From Symbiodinium natans (Eukaryota; Sar; Dinophyceae; Suessiales; Symbiodiniaceae): a stretch of 64,000 bases of DNA. The stretch lies in NCBI GenBank assembly GCA_905221605.1, contig CAJNDS010002401.1, forward strand, positions 860,542 to 924,541, read 5' to 3'. Of this stretch, positions 47,557 to 59,070 are shown one piece after another. Made by a program: the position numbers and the translations under genes. A model generated the notes under the pieces. It was given only the letters and a program-made list of their open reading frames with translations. It was not told the origin of the DNA and did no database searches. Each line of letters starts with the position of its first letter. Position 1 is the stretch's first letter.

Positions 47557-48489
47557 TTGCCTTGCGCAAAGAGGGCAAAGAGGGCTTCTTGCCTTCTGCA
47601 TGGGCTGGCAGAGACCAGGCCGACAACACGTAACCATTTTTGTCACTTAGCTGAGCATGTAGGGCTTAGCCTTCAGGGTTTACGTAGTGTGGTGGTTGAA
47701 GTCAACAAGGCCTGGCAAGTTCTCTATGCCACCGATACTTTCTCACCCAGAATCATGCATGGCCTGTGTTCCAGCTACAATCGCAACCATGAAAAAGCAA
47801 TTTGGTACGGAGCATGAAGAGATTATTTGGATCCAGGAGCTTTACAGAAAACGGTGTGGAATGAAGCTGAGTTTTTGGTCTCAAGAGCGTAAGGTGTGCT
47901 GAAAGGGGGTCACAATGCGCAAGGCAGGGCAAGAGCATGGCAAACGAGGGCCCCGCCGAGACTTTGTCAGCAGCTCGCGGCACTTATGGGCTCTCGGGAA
48001 AGATGGGACTTCTCCAAACCCTACACATTGGGTGCTTCGGCAATTTGGCAATAGGATCTGGGAAAATGAGACTTGGCACCAGGCAATAGTCTTCTTGCCT
48101 CTGAGGCACGGGAGAACTTGTGCTTGCGAGGGCGATCAGGAAGCGGCATGGCGCACCGAAGTTGGGCCCCGGATGGCAGCAAAACAACCGGCGCAAGCTG
48201 AAGGGAAGGGGGAACAGCAAGCCGAGAGGGAGGGAGCAGGAGAGGGAGAGAGCGCCTTTTCTTGTGGGACGCACGCGGCCTTCGCTGAAAGACAGTGGCC
48301 TGCCAAAAGTTGCCTTAGACTTCCTGAAACCTTAAGCTCGGGCCCCACAACCCCATCACCCCCCCCCCAACCCCGGCCGTCAGAAGCGCCACATTTTCGG
48401 ATCTGCCTCGCAGCCTACTGCTCCAGCACACCGTGGACGGCCCCGCGGGCTCTGAGCCAGGCCTCGCCAAGTCTACTGAGGCGGCGGAT

Positions 48490-48720
48490 TCGATCATAGA
48501 TATATATATATATATATACATATATGTATGTATGTAGCAGACAAAGACGAAGACAGGAAAACCATAGGTGTGGATCATGGGGGGGGGTGACCATATACAT
48601 ATATATATATATATACATATATTCGACCTTCTTCCCTATATGCAGATGCAGATGTATATGTATGTGCGTCTGCAAAATGAGTGCCGACATGTACTGTACT
48701 TGTACAAATGAGCCAACCTA
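48490..48720. repeat. (TA)n microsatellites
   Basis: TA/TATG runs at about 48499-48535 and 48592-48622; no gene in the surrounding stretch. Confidence 0.85.
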
Positions 48721-48857
48721 GGTTCAGCCCCTTGTGGAGGGTAGGGGGCTTGGCTTTGTATTGTGTAGAGAGGCAAACCTAAGCTCAACTGTTCCTAGGC
48801 CCCCCTTTCGAGAACACCATTCTTGTCGCGTAATTATAAATACAGAAGTAGCAAACC

Positions 48858-49144
48858 CCCAAACCCTAAACCCTAAAGCCCTAAAGCCCTAAACCCTAAA
48901 CCCTAAACCCTAAAGAGATCCCACCTCCGCCTCGGCCTGCTCGCAATCAACCGCGAAGTCCAGCGGCGTGGCGCCATCCATGCGCTGGCAGTTCCTGGCT
49001 TCCCGTTCGCAGGGCTGGTTTAGGGGTTTAGGGTTCAGGGGCTTAGGGGTTTTGGGGGGTTTCGGGTTTAGGGTTTAGGGTTGTTTTTCTCTCCCGGTGT
49101 AGGGTTTAGGTTTCTTTTTGCGGTTTAGGGTTTAGGGTTTAGGG
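48858..49144. repeat. CCCTAAA array, then TTTAGGG array
   Basis: CCCTAAA units at 48858-48913 and TTTAGGG-type units at 49017-49144 converge across about 100 bases of unique sequence. Confidence 0.88.
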
Positions 49145-49145
49145 T

Positions 49146-49845
49146 CTACTCGTTGATGGTGTTGCTTCTTTGTCGAGCGCACGTCAAATGCCCGATGCAT
49201 GCAAGAACATGTAGCACGCTCCAAACTATTGTTTGTGGCTTGCGCCGGCATAGCTGTTTACGTACATACCGTGTGACTCGACAGTGCGCACCATCCGAAT
49301 CCGCTTGTTTGACGCTTAAATCTTCTGCAGACCGACTGCATGCAGGTAACGGCTCTACACTCCATCTACTCCACATCGACCGGCACTCCACAACCAAAAA
49401 ACAGAACCAGAAGGCACCTGAAATCCACTTTAAGCTGTTGAGTACCCGAAGCTCAGACCTTCCCAAAGCCATTGGACAAGCAATCCCGCCGGTGGAGCAG
49501 GTCAGCACCGGCAGAATGGAGAATGGACAGGGCTTCGACCTGGCAGCAGCTTCGCTTGTTCTTCTTGGGGAACCGCGTATGGGTGGACTAAGCTTGGCCC
49601 CACAGGGCTGCGCATCAGAGCAGAAAGCAAGTGGAATGGGATTGAATCGGAGGGCTGCTGCTTGTGCCACCTCTTCTGCCGAAGAGGTAAAAACTCGGGG
49701 AACGGTCGATGATGGTTGCTTCTTTGCCCCGCCTGACCAGCGATGGCCGCCACATGAGCTGGACACAGCGACGACGAGACGCTGCCGTCCTCGAGGCTTA
49801 GCTGTACATATACATATATATATATATATCTCTAACATAACCTAA
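49146..49845. other. Stretch open on both strands (230 codons each); coding status unclear
   Basis: A plus frame (49153-49845) and a minus frame (49146-49838) are both open for 230 codons and overlap almost fully. Neither shows a domain I recognise, and both end in low-complexity IYIYI-type residues from an adjacent TA repeat. At most one could be real. Given how fragmented genes are here, one long single-exon gene would be out of character. Confidence 0.2.
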
Positions 49846-50105
49846 TAGACATATTATGGGTAATGCAGCAATGTGTGTATATAATCCTTTGTGGCCTTAG
49901 GTCTTGCGCACGTCACTTGCCCACGCCACCAGCTCTTCTCCTTCCCCTTGCCCTTGCCCCTGCCCCCTCCACCTGCCCCTCTCCCTCTGCCTCTGCCCCT
50001 CTCCCTCTGCCTCTCCCTATTGTTTACTCTTCTTCATCTTCTTCTTCCCAGGGGTTTGCGATCAACACTCTTTCTCTCTTTTGTATGGAGAGGGGTTTGA
50101 ACACG

Positions 50106-50198
50106 CTTCTTCTTCTTCTTCTTCTTCTTCTTCTTCTTCTTCTTCTTCTTCTTCTTCTTCTTCTTCTTCTTCTTCTTCTTCTTCTTCTTCTTCTTCTT

Positions 50199-50246
<48 letters not shown>

Positions 50247-50312
50247 TTCTTCTTCTTCTTCTTCTTCTTCTTCTTCTTCTTCTTCTTCTTCTTCTTCTTC
50301 TTCTTCTTCTTC
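50106..50312. repeat. (CTT)n trinucleotide array
   Basis: About 69 near-perfect CTT units with two small interruptions. The pure pyrimidine/purine strand bias can form triplex DNA. Polyserine, polyleucine, polyglutamate and polylysine frames are artefacts. Confidence 0.97.
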
Positions 50313-50399
50313 TGCTGGGCATGGCGGGGGGGAGCGCACCCGAGGTCCGTCCTGGTACACGAAGTGAGACAGCTGAAAACCTGCGCGCCCCGCAAAAGG

Positions 50400-51075
50400 G
50401 CTTATAATAAGTATATTCATGCGCCCTTTTACTCACTTTACGCTTTCACCTCTGGATCTAGGATATAATCATTAGGGTCTTTAGGGGTGGTTTGTGAAGG
50501 TGAGAAAGGTGTGTGAGAGTGAGTGGTTCCGTTCATTTTGCTCACTTCATTCGCTCGGTCACTTCGTTCATACGTTAACAAGGGTTTTTAAGGGAGTTAC
50601 AGGAGCTTTGGGGCGGCTAACAAGATGATAAGGGTGTTTTAATGCTTTTATTAGGTTTAGTGCGTACATGTGATGCATTAGATAAAAGTGAAGAGATTTC
50701 CCGTCCCTTGAGATTCTATTAATAGTGTAGTTCATGCACTCATTGCATTCGTTCTATTATCTATTATTCTTCACTTGTATTCTCTTCTCACGCTTTTAGT
50801 AAGCTCTCTATCACCAACCTTCGTGAAGATAATAAGCGTACTAATAATGGCCCTTTTGATCTTTTAGTCTGCAATTTTAAAAATTTTCTTGTCTTCTTCT
50901 TTCTCACTTTTTCTTATCTTTTCATATAATTCCTAAAGAGCGTACTAAAAGAGAGAACAAAACCCCAATATTATTATATTATTGTGCTTTCTTGCATTTT
51001 TAATTGAATTTTAAGGGGTCTTTAATTCATTTCGCTTGTAATATTATAATAAGGCCTTAAAGACCCCCTTTATGA
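50400..51075. other. AT-rich island without recognisable gene
   Basis: The composition drops sharply to AT-rich compared with the flanks. GGGGTCTTTAA near 51016 and TTAAAGACCCC near 51056 form a short inverted pair. No open frame of note lies here. Confidence 0.5.
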
Positions 51076-51939
51076 TTCTAGACTGCCTTTATCTTTTCAC
51101 CGAAGGGAAAGCACAACACCACTATCCGGTCGCCGAGAAACAAAGAAAAAACGTGCGCAATCTCATCTGAATATAGGGTGTGATCATATCCGGAATTGTG
51201 CCCTGTACTCCGGAAGTATTAGGGGCTGTCCCTTCTGGATTTGCAACAGGTACATTCCTTCCACACTGGTTGACCGACTAGGAATCCCCTCACTTTAAGA
51301 CTTGAAGAACACGAAGTGCTCCGACGCTTGACAGGGAGTTACAATGAAAGTCTCATTTCTCTCACACTCTCTCTCTCTCTCTCTCTCTCTCTTGACCCCG
51401 CACCAAAGCAACACTTGAGGGTGTCGGACTTCGAGTTGCGAGTCCCCAAGTCCTCCGCAAGCTCAAGTGCCGGAGCTGTAGGCGCATTGACATCTGCACC
51501 TGGTACAGGGCCAAAACAAGTGCCGTCAGCTCGAAACTGCTTCAACGCGCTCTGCAGGACCATCCAGCACATTTCAACTCATCTCCAGAACGCGGCACAC
51601 ACGTCTGAACACAAGGGACTCAGGCTTCGGCCGTGCAAAACCAGCCTCAGAACTTCAGTCGACCGCATGCCTTGAGGGCGATTCTGTGGAGCACGAAAGG
51701 GAACCAGACTCGCGTGGGTTCTTTGAAATGTGGCCTCACGCAAGCGTGCGCGGGTGCGCTGAAACTTCAACTCACACATAGAACGCGCAGTCAGAGTTGC
51801 AACAACGCCACGACAGAAGGATGCTGCTGCGATGTGTCCCTCGAGATGCTATAGCGGGTGACCATGATACTCGGCAGAAACCACAATCCCACGGCTTGTT
51901 CTCTGTTTGCTACAGTACTTGCATTACGTACGGATCTGC

Positions 51940-54696
51940 CGGGCAACCAGCGCAGGTTCTGCGGCTTCAGCACCGCAACGTGCGCTGCCCGCTCGCCGCT
52001 GCTCCGCAGCGGCGCGTCGAGGAGGCCGCGGAGGCTCGTCTTGGCAAAGGAATCGCAGGCACAGTGGGGACTTGATCCCACCTACAGTGTACCTTCCTTC
52101 CTGGCGAGTGTTGAAGTTAGTGCTGGCGGGGAAAGATATCACAAAGGCCCCACATCTCACCCACATTTCCACTCTCCGGGCCTTGGCCTGCACCTTGTGG
52201 CAAAGGGCCTGCACCAAAATGCACTGCCCAAATCTCCGAGAATGCTCACAATCCCCTCCCACCAATATTGAACCCCCAGGTACCCCCGAAAATAAAATAC
52301 CCCCAATATACTGTAATATAACTACAGAATGTGGCATTTAATGTTAGGGGGAACAGGGGGTGCGTTTAATATCGAGGGGAGGGGGATTATCCTAGAGCAA
52401 CCCCTCTCTCTCGCTCTCGCTCTCGCTCTCGCCCTCCCGAAGTCTTCCTTTGCCTGGTAAGCCCGGAGCACTGTGGGGTCTCCGTCTGGAGCATGTACAA
52501 AGGCAGTGTGCAGCTTCTCCACTACAGCCCGCGGAAAACCGGACCTCAGGCAGCAGTCATGGACAACCAACCACCAGCCAGGCGCTGCTATATTATATAA
52601 CTATATATATTTTTTCCTATCAATTATTCTATTATGCATAATTATACAGTATCTGCCACAGTCTTTCGGCTGCTACCCTTGAGCTGGAGGCTTCACAGAA
52701 GCTGTGCTTTGTCAAGGCGCTTCTTCTCAAAGTCCGGGTCATCGTAGAATGGCCGACCATGGTCGGTCTCTCCACCTAGCTCATTCGCTCATAGATGCAA
52801 GTGCGCTTCCCTCTTACCTTCGGAGGCGTGGGTCCAGAACATGCCACCGAGCCCTCGGCGCTTCTTCCGCCAGTCAGCCAAGCTCATCTTGCGGACATTC
52901 CTGCAGGCAGTTGCGATCTCGAAAGTGTGGACGAAGTGCTGCGTATACACATGTATACACTCAGCCGCGTCTTCAAGTGTTTTCCACAGGGTGCTGAAAC
53001 TCACAACTTCAGCGAACGGCCTCGACTCCCACCAATCCGGACCATAGGAGATGCAAAGCTCCTGTGGTCACATCTGGCCATCGGCCTGCTAGTGGCCAGC
53101 TACTCTGAACTCGCCAACGTCTCACAACCCAAACTCGAGAGTACCCCAAAGTCCTCGCCAGCTTTGATGTCCCGCAGGGCTGCGAAGCAGCCTCAGGCTC
53201 GTGGCGCTGAAACTTCTGCCGTCTGGACTCTCAACCCCAAGCGCGTGCGACGATCCTCGCCCACCACCCCGAAGCTCCAAACCCTCCCAGAACCAAATTC
53301 AATCATGCAATTTCAACATCGACGCCGCAAACACCCAGAGAAAAAACAGAAACACAACATCAGGGGATCTTGTGCTCGGGAAGCCCATGAGCTGCAGCAT
53401 CCGTGGACCCGTCACTTTGGCCGGGCCTTGGTTGTGATCTCGACATTGAATTCTCCCTTGGCTCTAGAAGTCCAGCAACACATTGGCATGCTCCCACTCA
53501 AAACCCAGGAGCTTACTGTCTAGAGGTCCGAATTAACTATGCCGACCTCTCTCTACCACAGGATTGATGGGACAAAAGATGACCGAAACCAAGAGAACGA
53601 CATCCTCCAAAGCAACCCCACGGTCGAGCAGCGGAAGTCCACATTTGGGGTGTCCGCATGGTTGAATACGCTGCCCCGGCCCAGCGCCAGCTTCAGGCCC
53701 AGAGGGCGCGCCGTGGGCTCCTCAGCGCAACACCTACTACAGTAGCAAGTTGAGCCCGTGCGCGTTGTGCTGTCCTGCATCTTGTGTGTCTTGATGTGAA
53801 CCCTGAGTACAAATTACAAAGTGGCACCGGGATTTTGGGGTCGATTTTGCCACTTGAATCGAAGCTCCTGGTCTCCGTGCGCACTGAAGCGGTGATCCGC
53901 GAGGCAGTTCCCGAGGTCCCAGCGGCCCAGAAACATGGTCCTTGGATTGCATCGTGAGAGTCCATCCTTTTCTTGAGGAGAAAACCAAAAACAAATTCGT
54001 GGCAGAGTCCTCTCCGCCCAGTGGCGGCGCCAGCTCCACTATCTCCCCGGCTGCAATATCACGGACAGCAAACACCCCGTAGCCGTGGATGCTGGAAACG
54101 TCCACTTTGACTCGGTCGGAGAAAAGGTTGGACGGCAACACCTCGCCGTCCAGGTCCGAGCCTGTGGGGTTGTCAAAGTCTGACCCAGCCCCCGAGCCTA
54201 TGATCCTCCCTTAGTGACTTAGTGATCCCCTCTTGCCTGGCTCAGCCTGTGGTAGCTTCAGGCCCTGCTCTTCAAAAGCGGACAGAGACCACGCCACCAC
54301 ATCTTTCTGTTCTGAGGAAGCCGCCGCTGACCGGCAAACGCGTAGCTCAGCGCCCGCCGCCACCACAGAGGTCGTTCGCAGGCATAGGTGATGTAAGGCG
54401 ACGCCGTTCTGCTCCGTCACGTCCACGCTCCAGGTCACGTTTGCTTGCTCCTTCGAGACATCTGCGTACAGCATTCCCCAGCCAAGCGGGAAGTGCAGAC
54501 AGCCGTCACCAACATCATACAACCATCGCTGTAGCGTGGCAGACGGAATGTCCACAGACTTGAGGGGAATGGAATAGCAACGCTCCACAAGGGAACCCTC
54601 GTCCAGGGTTTCTTCAGCAAAAACTCCCATGCACCCATCACGCTCTTGCCAGGAGAGTGCCGCGACCCAGGCGGCTGAATCACTTGCAGCCGCCAT
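51940..54696 (-). CDS. Tandem SET-domain protein (putative protein-lysine methyltransferase), multi-exon, 3' end not found
   Basis: Exons, 5' to 3': 54237-54696 (start MAAASDSAAW), then from 54197, 53622-53720, 53154-53179, 53021-53061, 52818-52900, 52703-52775, 52454-52544, 51940-52039. The second SET domain is nearly canonical: HGYGVFAVRDIAAGEIVE at its start, GRGSVFNHADTPNVDF (SAM-binding NHxxxPN type), LRDIKAGE joined to ELCISYGPDWW. The first, within exon 1, has the same outline (GVFAEETLDEGSLVE, PLGWGMLYADVSKEQANVTW, AAGAELRV) but lacks the NH pair and the terminal tyrosine, so it is probably inactive. Known SET proteins transfer methyl from SAM to lysine; the substrate here is unknown. 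Phases agree from 53179 through 51940. A linking exon between 54000 and 53720 and the stop codon are unresolved. A possible further exon lies near 51460-51570. Confidence 0.8.
52403..52433. repeat. Short (TCTCGC)n repeat in an intron of the SET gene
   Basis: Four to five hexamer units immediately 3' of the 52454-52544 exon. Confidence 0.8.
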
Positions 54697-54749
54697 CGCG
54701 CAGAACTACATGTCTGCGTGCTAAGGTTGGGTTGGCTATTGCAGTGCAA

Positions 54750-55545
54750 GAGGTACTTGTGGGTTTGGGGAAGCTTTCTGGCATCCGTTGCAAGCGTGCA
54801 CCACTATACATTCACTAGATCATCTAAATAAGTTCAGAAGCAGCCAATTCCAACAAGCTCTCTGATGGCCACCCAGCGTATCGAATAACCTGCTCCAACA
54901 TGCGCTGCAGCTTGATTGAGAACTTGATGTGGTGGCTAGCCAGTGGGCAGCTAGAAACCCTGCGGTTTTGGTTACGAAAGACACATGATACTGTATGTGC
55001 CACAGTGCCACATGCTCACCATGCTTCACGCCTCTCTGCACCTGTGGGTCGCAAAATGCAAGCAAACCGTGAAGAGACATGAAGAGACTCTGCGCCCATG
55101 TACCAGAACCGTCCAGTACCACAGTAGCAACAGGTGGCACACAATTCATCGGTGGTCCTCCAAAGCGCTACTCCGGAGGAGCTGCTTGAACTCTTCCTGC
55201 TTGGACATGATTCAGCATCCGGTGCTGACTCTGGCAGTTTAAACTCATCTCAAGAAGAGTGGTATAGTAGTAGAGGCAACGGCGTTTGTGAAGCGAAGGC
55301 TGTCTCTGATGCGCAACGGGCCCTTGCAAATCTGACGCAACACTTGTTGCTTGTTGCACTGGGGCCGCCACTGTCTCTGCCACCTCCGAGCGCGACAAGT
55401 TCACGGGTCATGGTGAACCGGGCCGTGAAACGCAAACACATCACAGCCCTGGTTTTCTCGTCCAGAAGCATGTTTCTTAGAGGCCCTGGCAGCGAACCCC
55501 CCCTCTGATGATGACAGAACCACTCTCCCAAATTCGGGGGTCCGT
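54750..55545. other. Stretch between SET gene and ABC transporter; no gene recognised
   Basis: Two minus-strand open frames (54820-55149 and 55250-55531) show no membrane or nucleotide-binding motif. If the transporter gene continues past NBD1, its linker exons could lie here, but I cannot identify them. Confidence 0.35.
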
Positions 55546-55547
55546 TG

Positions 55548-58500
55548 CTACTTGGCCCCTTCCTCGCTGGGCTTCCCCGAGGCCACGATGCGGCCCTTCG
55601 ACATCACCTTGAAAAGGAAGGATCAACTCGGGGAGTGGTTTATGACAATTATGAGGAGTTCACATGAGAACTACTCCCTCTGAGTGCTTTAGTAGTGCTT
55701 TAGGGGAATGGCATGGAAGGGCCGCAAGCTTGAAGCACGAACGGTCAACCGAGCGCGGCACGAAAACGCGATCGAACTTTCTGAGACGTTCCTCAGCGGG
55801 TTCAGTGGGCACAAGTCACTGGCTGCCCTTCAGGACCCAAGGGCTTTAAGCGCTTTGCCGGTGGCCCCGAGTGGCCCCAATTGCCATCGAGCATCGATTT
55901 CAGGCTGCAAGGCCACAACGCGCGCCCGATCCTTCAGCATAGGGCCACAAAGCAGCTCCTGCAAAAAGCAGAAGTGAGATTTCTTCCTACTGCATCACAT
56001 GCAGAGCCTGACTGCAGATGGACTTTGGTCAGCTGCCCAAAGATATGTATATATATATATATGTGTACATATAGCGAGGATGTGTCTGGTTATATATATA
56101 TATATATATTTGCCTTTCTGCGTGCGTCTGTTGCAAAGCTCCATGTAGTGCCTTCCCTCGGCAACTTGACAACCTTTGCCTCGAGGATCCACAGGGCTGT
56201 CGGGGCATCCACAGAGCCGAAAGGATCCTGAGTGGTGGCTTAAGGGGTAGAAGGGCTTACGGGCTTTGAAGGGCTTTAAGGGCTTTAAGGGCTTTAAGGG
56301 CTTTAAGGGCTTTAAGGGCTTTAAGGGCTTTAAGGGCTTTAAGGGCTTTAAGGGCTTTAAGGGCTTTAAGGGCTTTAAGGGCTTTAAGGGCTTTAAGGGC
56401 TTTAAGGGCTTTAAGGGCTTTAAGGGCTTTAAGGGCTTTAAGGGCTTTAAGGGCTTTAAGGGCTTTAAGGGCTTTAAGGGCTTAGGGTTTAGGTGAAAAC
56501 TTGTAGGGTTGCGGTTCAGGGGCTAGGGTTTAGCTTTCAAAAGCACTCTCTGCGGGTTAAAGTTTCGGTGGCCTTGCACCAAGTCTAAGACCTCGACACC
56601 TAGCAAACACCCTGCTCCTCTCACGCCGCCAATCCCAGCCACGAGTTAAGTGAGGCGCTGAAGCCGGGTGCGAGGGGAGCGAGTCAAGAAACCCAAAAGC
56701 GAAGCCCGTTGCCTTTCATGGCGCTGACAGAAGACCCATCTGTACCGTGCATGTCAAGCGGCATCCAGAAGAACCAGCTCCTCGGTATCCCCACACGCTC
56801 CCACCCCACGCAGACTTCGGCTACATGTTCAGGCGAGGTTGGCACTCGAGAACATTCAAGAACACACCTCCTACTACCAGATATGCCAGCAAAGCACAGC
56901 GTTTGCATTGTACGCCACCCTTGCCAGCGACACGCGCGCCCGCTGGCCGCCGGACAAGCCTCAGAGAACCATGAGCACTGCCAGCATAGTGATTTAACAA
57001 GAAGCAGCGACAGGAGTTGACATGACAGTGATGCCCAACCCTCCTAGCCTGACATGCCCTTACCTTCTCTTGTGATTGTGTCACACCAGGAAGTTCTAAG
57101 AATCGTGGGCAAGCGACTGATTCCACGCGCACCGATGAAAGCCTCGTCCCCACCTGCAACACAAGAGCGCTTTCGAGCCGGAGCATGCAGTCTTTGCCCA
57201 TGGTCACTTCCCCTGCCTACAACCCCTAAGCCTACTTTGAAAGCTTTACTTACTGCAGGCCAAACTCAAAATCAGTCACCTGCACGCCCTGGAAACACAA
57301 AGGGAAGGGGGGGGGGGGGGGATGTGGACTAGGGACTAGTGTAGACACCCTTTCGTCAAAGGTACATGGTCAGTTCTCAAGATGATGGTCCCTTTTTGGG
57401 CACCCTTAATTTTGGGGTCAAATTACCTTATAGTCGTACTAGAGAAGTGACCACATGGTCTTTGCACACCCTGAGCCTGAAGAGAACCCCAGGAGTATTC
57501 TGAGCCTGGCAGGAGCTTCAGGTCGCCATCCAGGCCCGCAGCTGCGACGGCCTGGCGATATTTGGCCTGCATGCGGCTGAGAGTTTTTGCGGGCAGTTAG
57601 GGTTGTTTGGGGTTTAGGGCGAATAGGTTTAAAGGGTTCCAGGTTTGTACGGCTGCTTAAGGGCGGCCAACCAGGCTTTAGGGGTTTTGACGTGACATCA
57701 GGCTGCAGGGGCAGATATCTCTATTTGCCCAAACCCCTTGCGGGGTCCTCATCGAACTCCTGGCCAAAGACCACATTCTCACGCAGGGTGCCCTCCGCGA
57801 TGTGGGGGACTTGCGCACCTAAGCCGAAGCGTTGGGAACTAAAACCGGCACCTGGCCATTTTCCCAAGGCTGTGAATCGCGCAGCACATACACGCATGCA
57901 GTGTTCAACACCGCTTCATGTGTACACACGCATGAAGGGCAGCCATGAGAGTGCTTCATTGCTTTCCTGGGGTGGTCCAAGCATCCACCCGGTGCCCTAT
58001 TTCTGACAGTTCGCCACCCTAACCCCGGTCCGACTCCACGTTTGGACTTGACGCACCAAGCCTGAGCTGCGGGCTGTACCCACAGACATGCGGCCGGGAC
58101 AAGAAGGCCTTCTCTTCCTGGGCGAAAAAACCGAACAATACTTCGACTGCAAGGCTGGTACGCTACATACAGTACAGTGCATTTTTAAATATAGTATGTA
58201 CCGCCATGCCTGCTTCTGAGGGCGGCGCAAAACAGAAACCCTGCTGAATGAAAAAAAGTAGAGTATCTTTATGATATAAGCTATACTACATAAAGCATCA
58301 TGTATTGAAGCTTGACCAAGTGGCCGAGGCAGGATGGAGCTCCCCGAGCGCAGCTTCTAGAAGAGTGCTCTTCCTTGGGTGCTTCGGGTTCTGAAGGTGG
58401 GCTTTGGCGTTAAACCAACGGTGACGGCGGAGCAGAGAAAGATGATGTAGGTGATTAATGACTTTGTGGAGCAGATACCAGAAATCCAACATGTTCTACA

Positions 58501-58943
58501 CAGCACATTGGCAAAAGTGAAGAAACGGACATCATGCACGTCACTCACAGACCTTGTAAAGACTCCCAAGGAAGTGGCCTCGCTGGGAGCGACTTCTCTT
58601 ACGCTCGAAAATCGATTTGCCCCAAGCTTTCCCACACGTTGCCTCTGGCAACCAAGGTGTATTTTGGGCTCACGGGCTCCTGCCTGGTTCATGGGTGACA
58701 CCCTGAACCCTAAACCCTAAACCCTAAACCCTAAACCCTAAACCTTAAACCCTAAACCCTAAACCCTAAACCGAACTCAGCTTCGTTCACCCTTATGCTG
58801 TTATGCCAGGACACCCGGAGCCCACGCCACCGACAATCGCCACCATCTCCTGAGATTCGCCGCTAGCTTGCTCGAACAATGCTCCTTCTGATCGAAAGTA
58901 GGGGTCACGCAAAAACTACCAGTTAAAAGCAAGAATCCATTAT

Positions 58944-58994
<51 letters not shown>

Positions 58995-59039
58995 CAGTAG
59001 TAGTAGCAGTAGCAGCAGGAGCAGGAGCAGGAGCAGCAG

Positions 59040-59070
<31 letters not shown>

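Larger units (their letters stand above)
35698..48500 (-). repeat. Three-unit tandem array of the cysteine synthase locus
   Basis: The gene plus roughly 1 kb of upstream sequence is repeated three times head to tail, with periods of about 4.38 kb (first to second) and 4.58 kb (second to third). Upstream landmarks recur in every unit: GTTCCAGCTA near 39102, 43041 and 47768, and CATGCGCACCGAAG or a close variant near 39443, 43588 and 48147. Tandem gene copies on one strand are typical of dinoflagellates. Confidence 0.9.

Noticed and set aside
50024-50468. Polyserine, polyleucine, polylysine, polyarginine and polyglutamate frames
   Set aside because: They are readings of the (CTT)n array.
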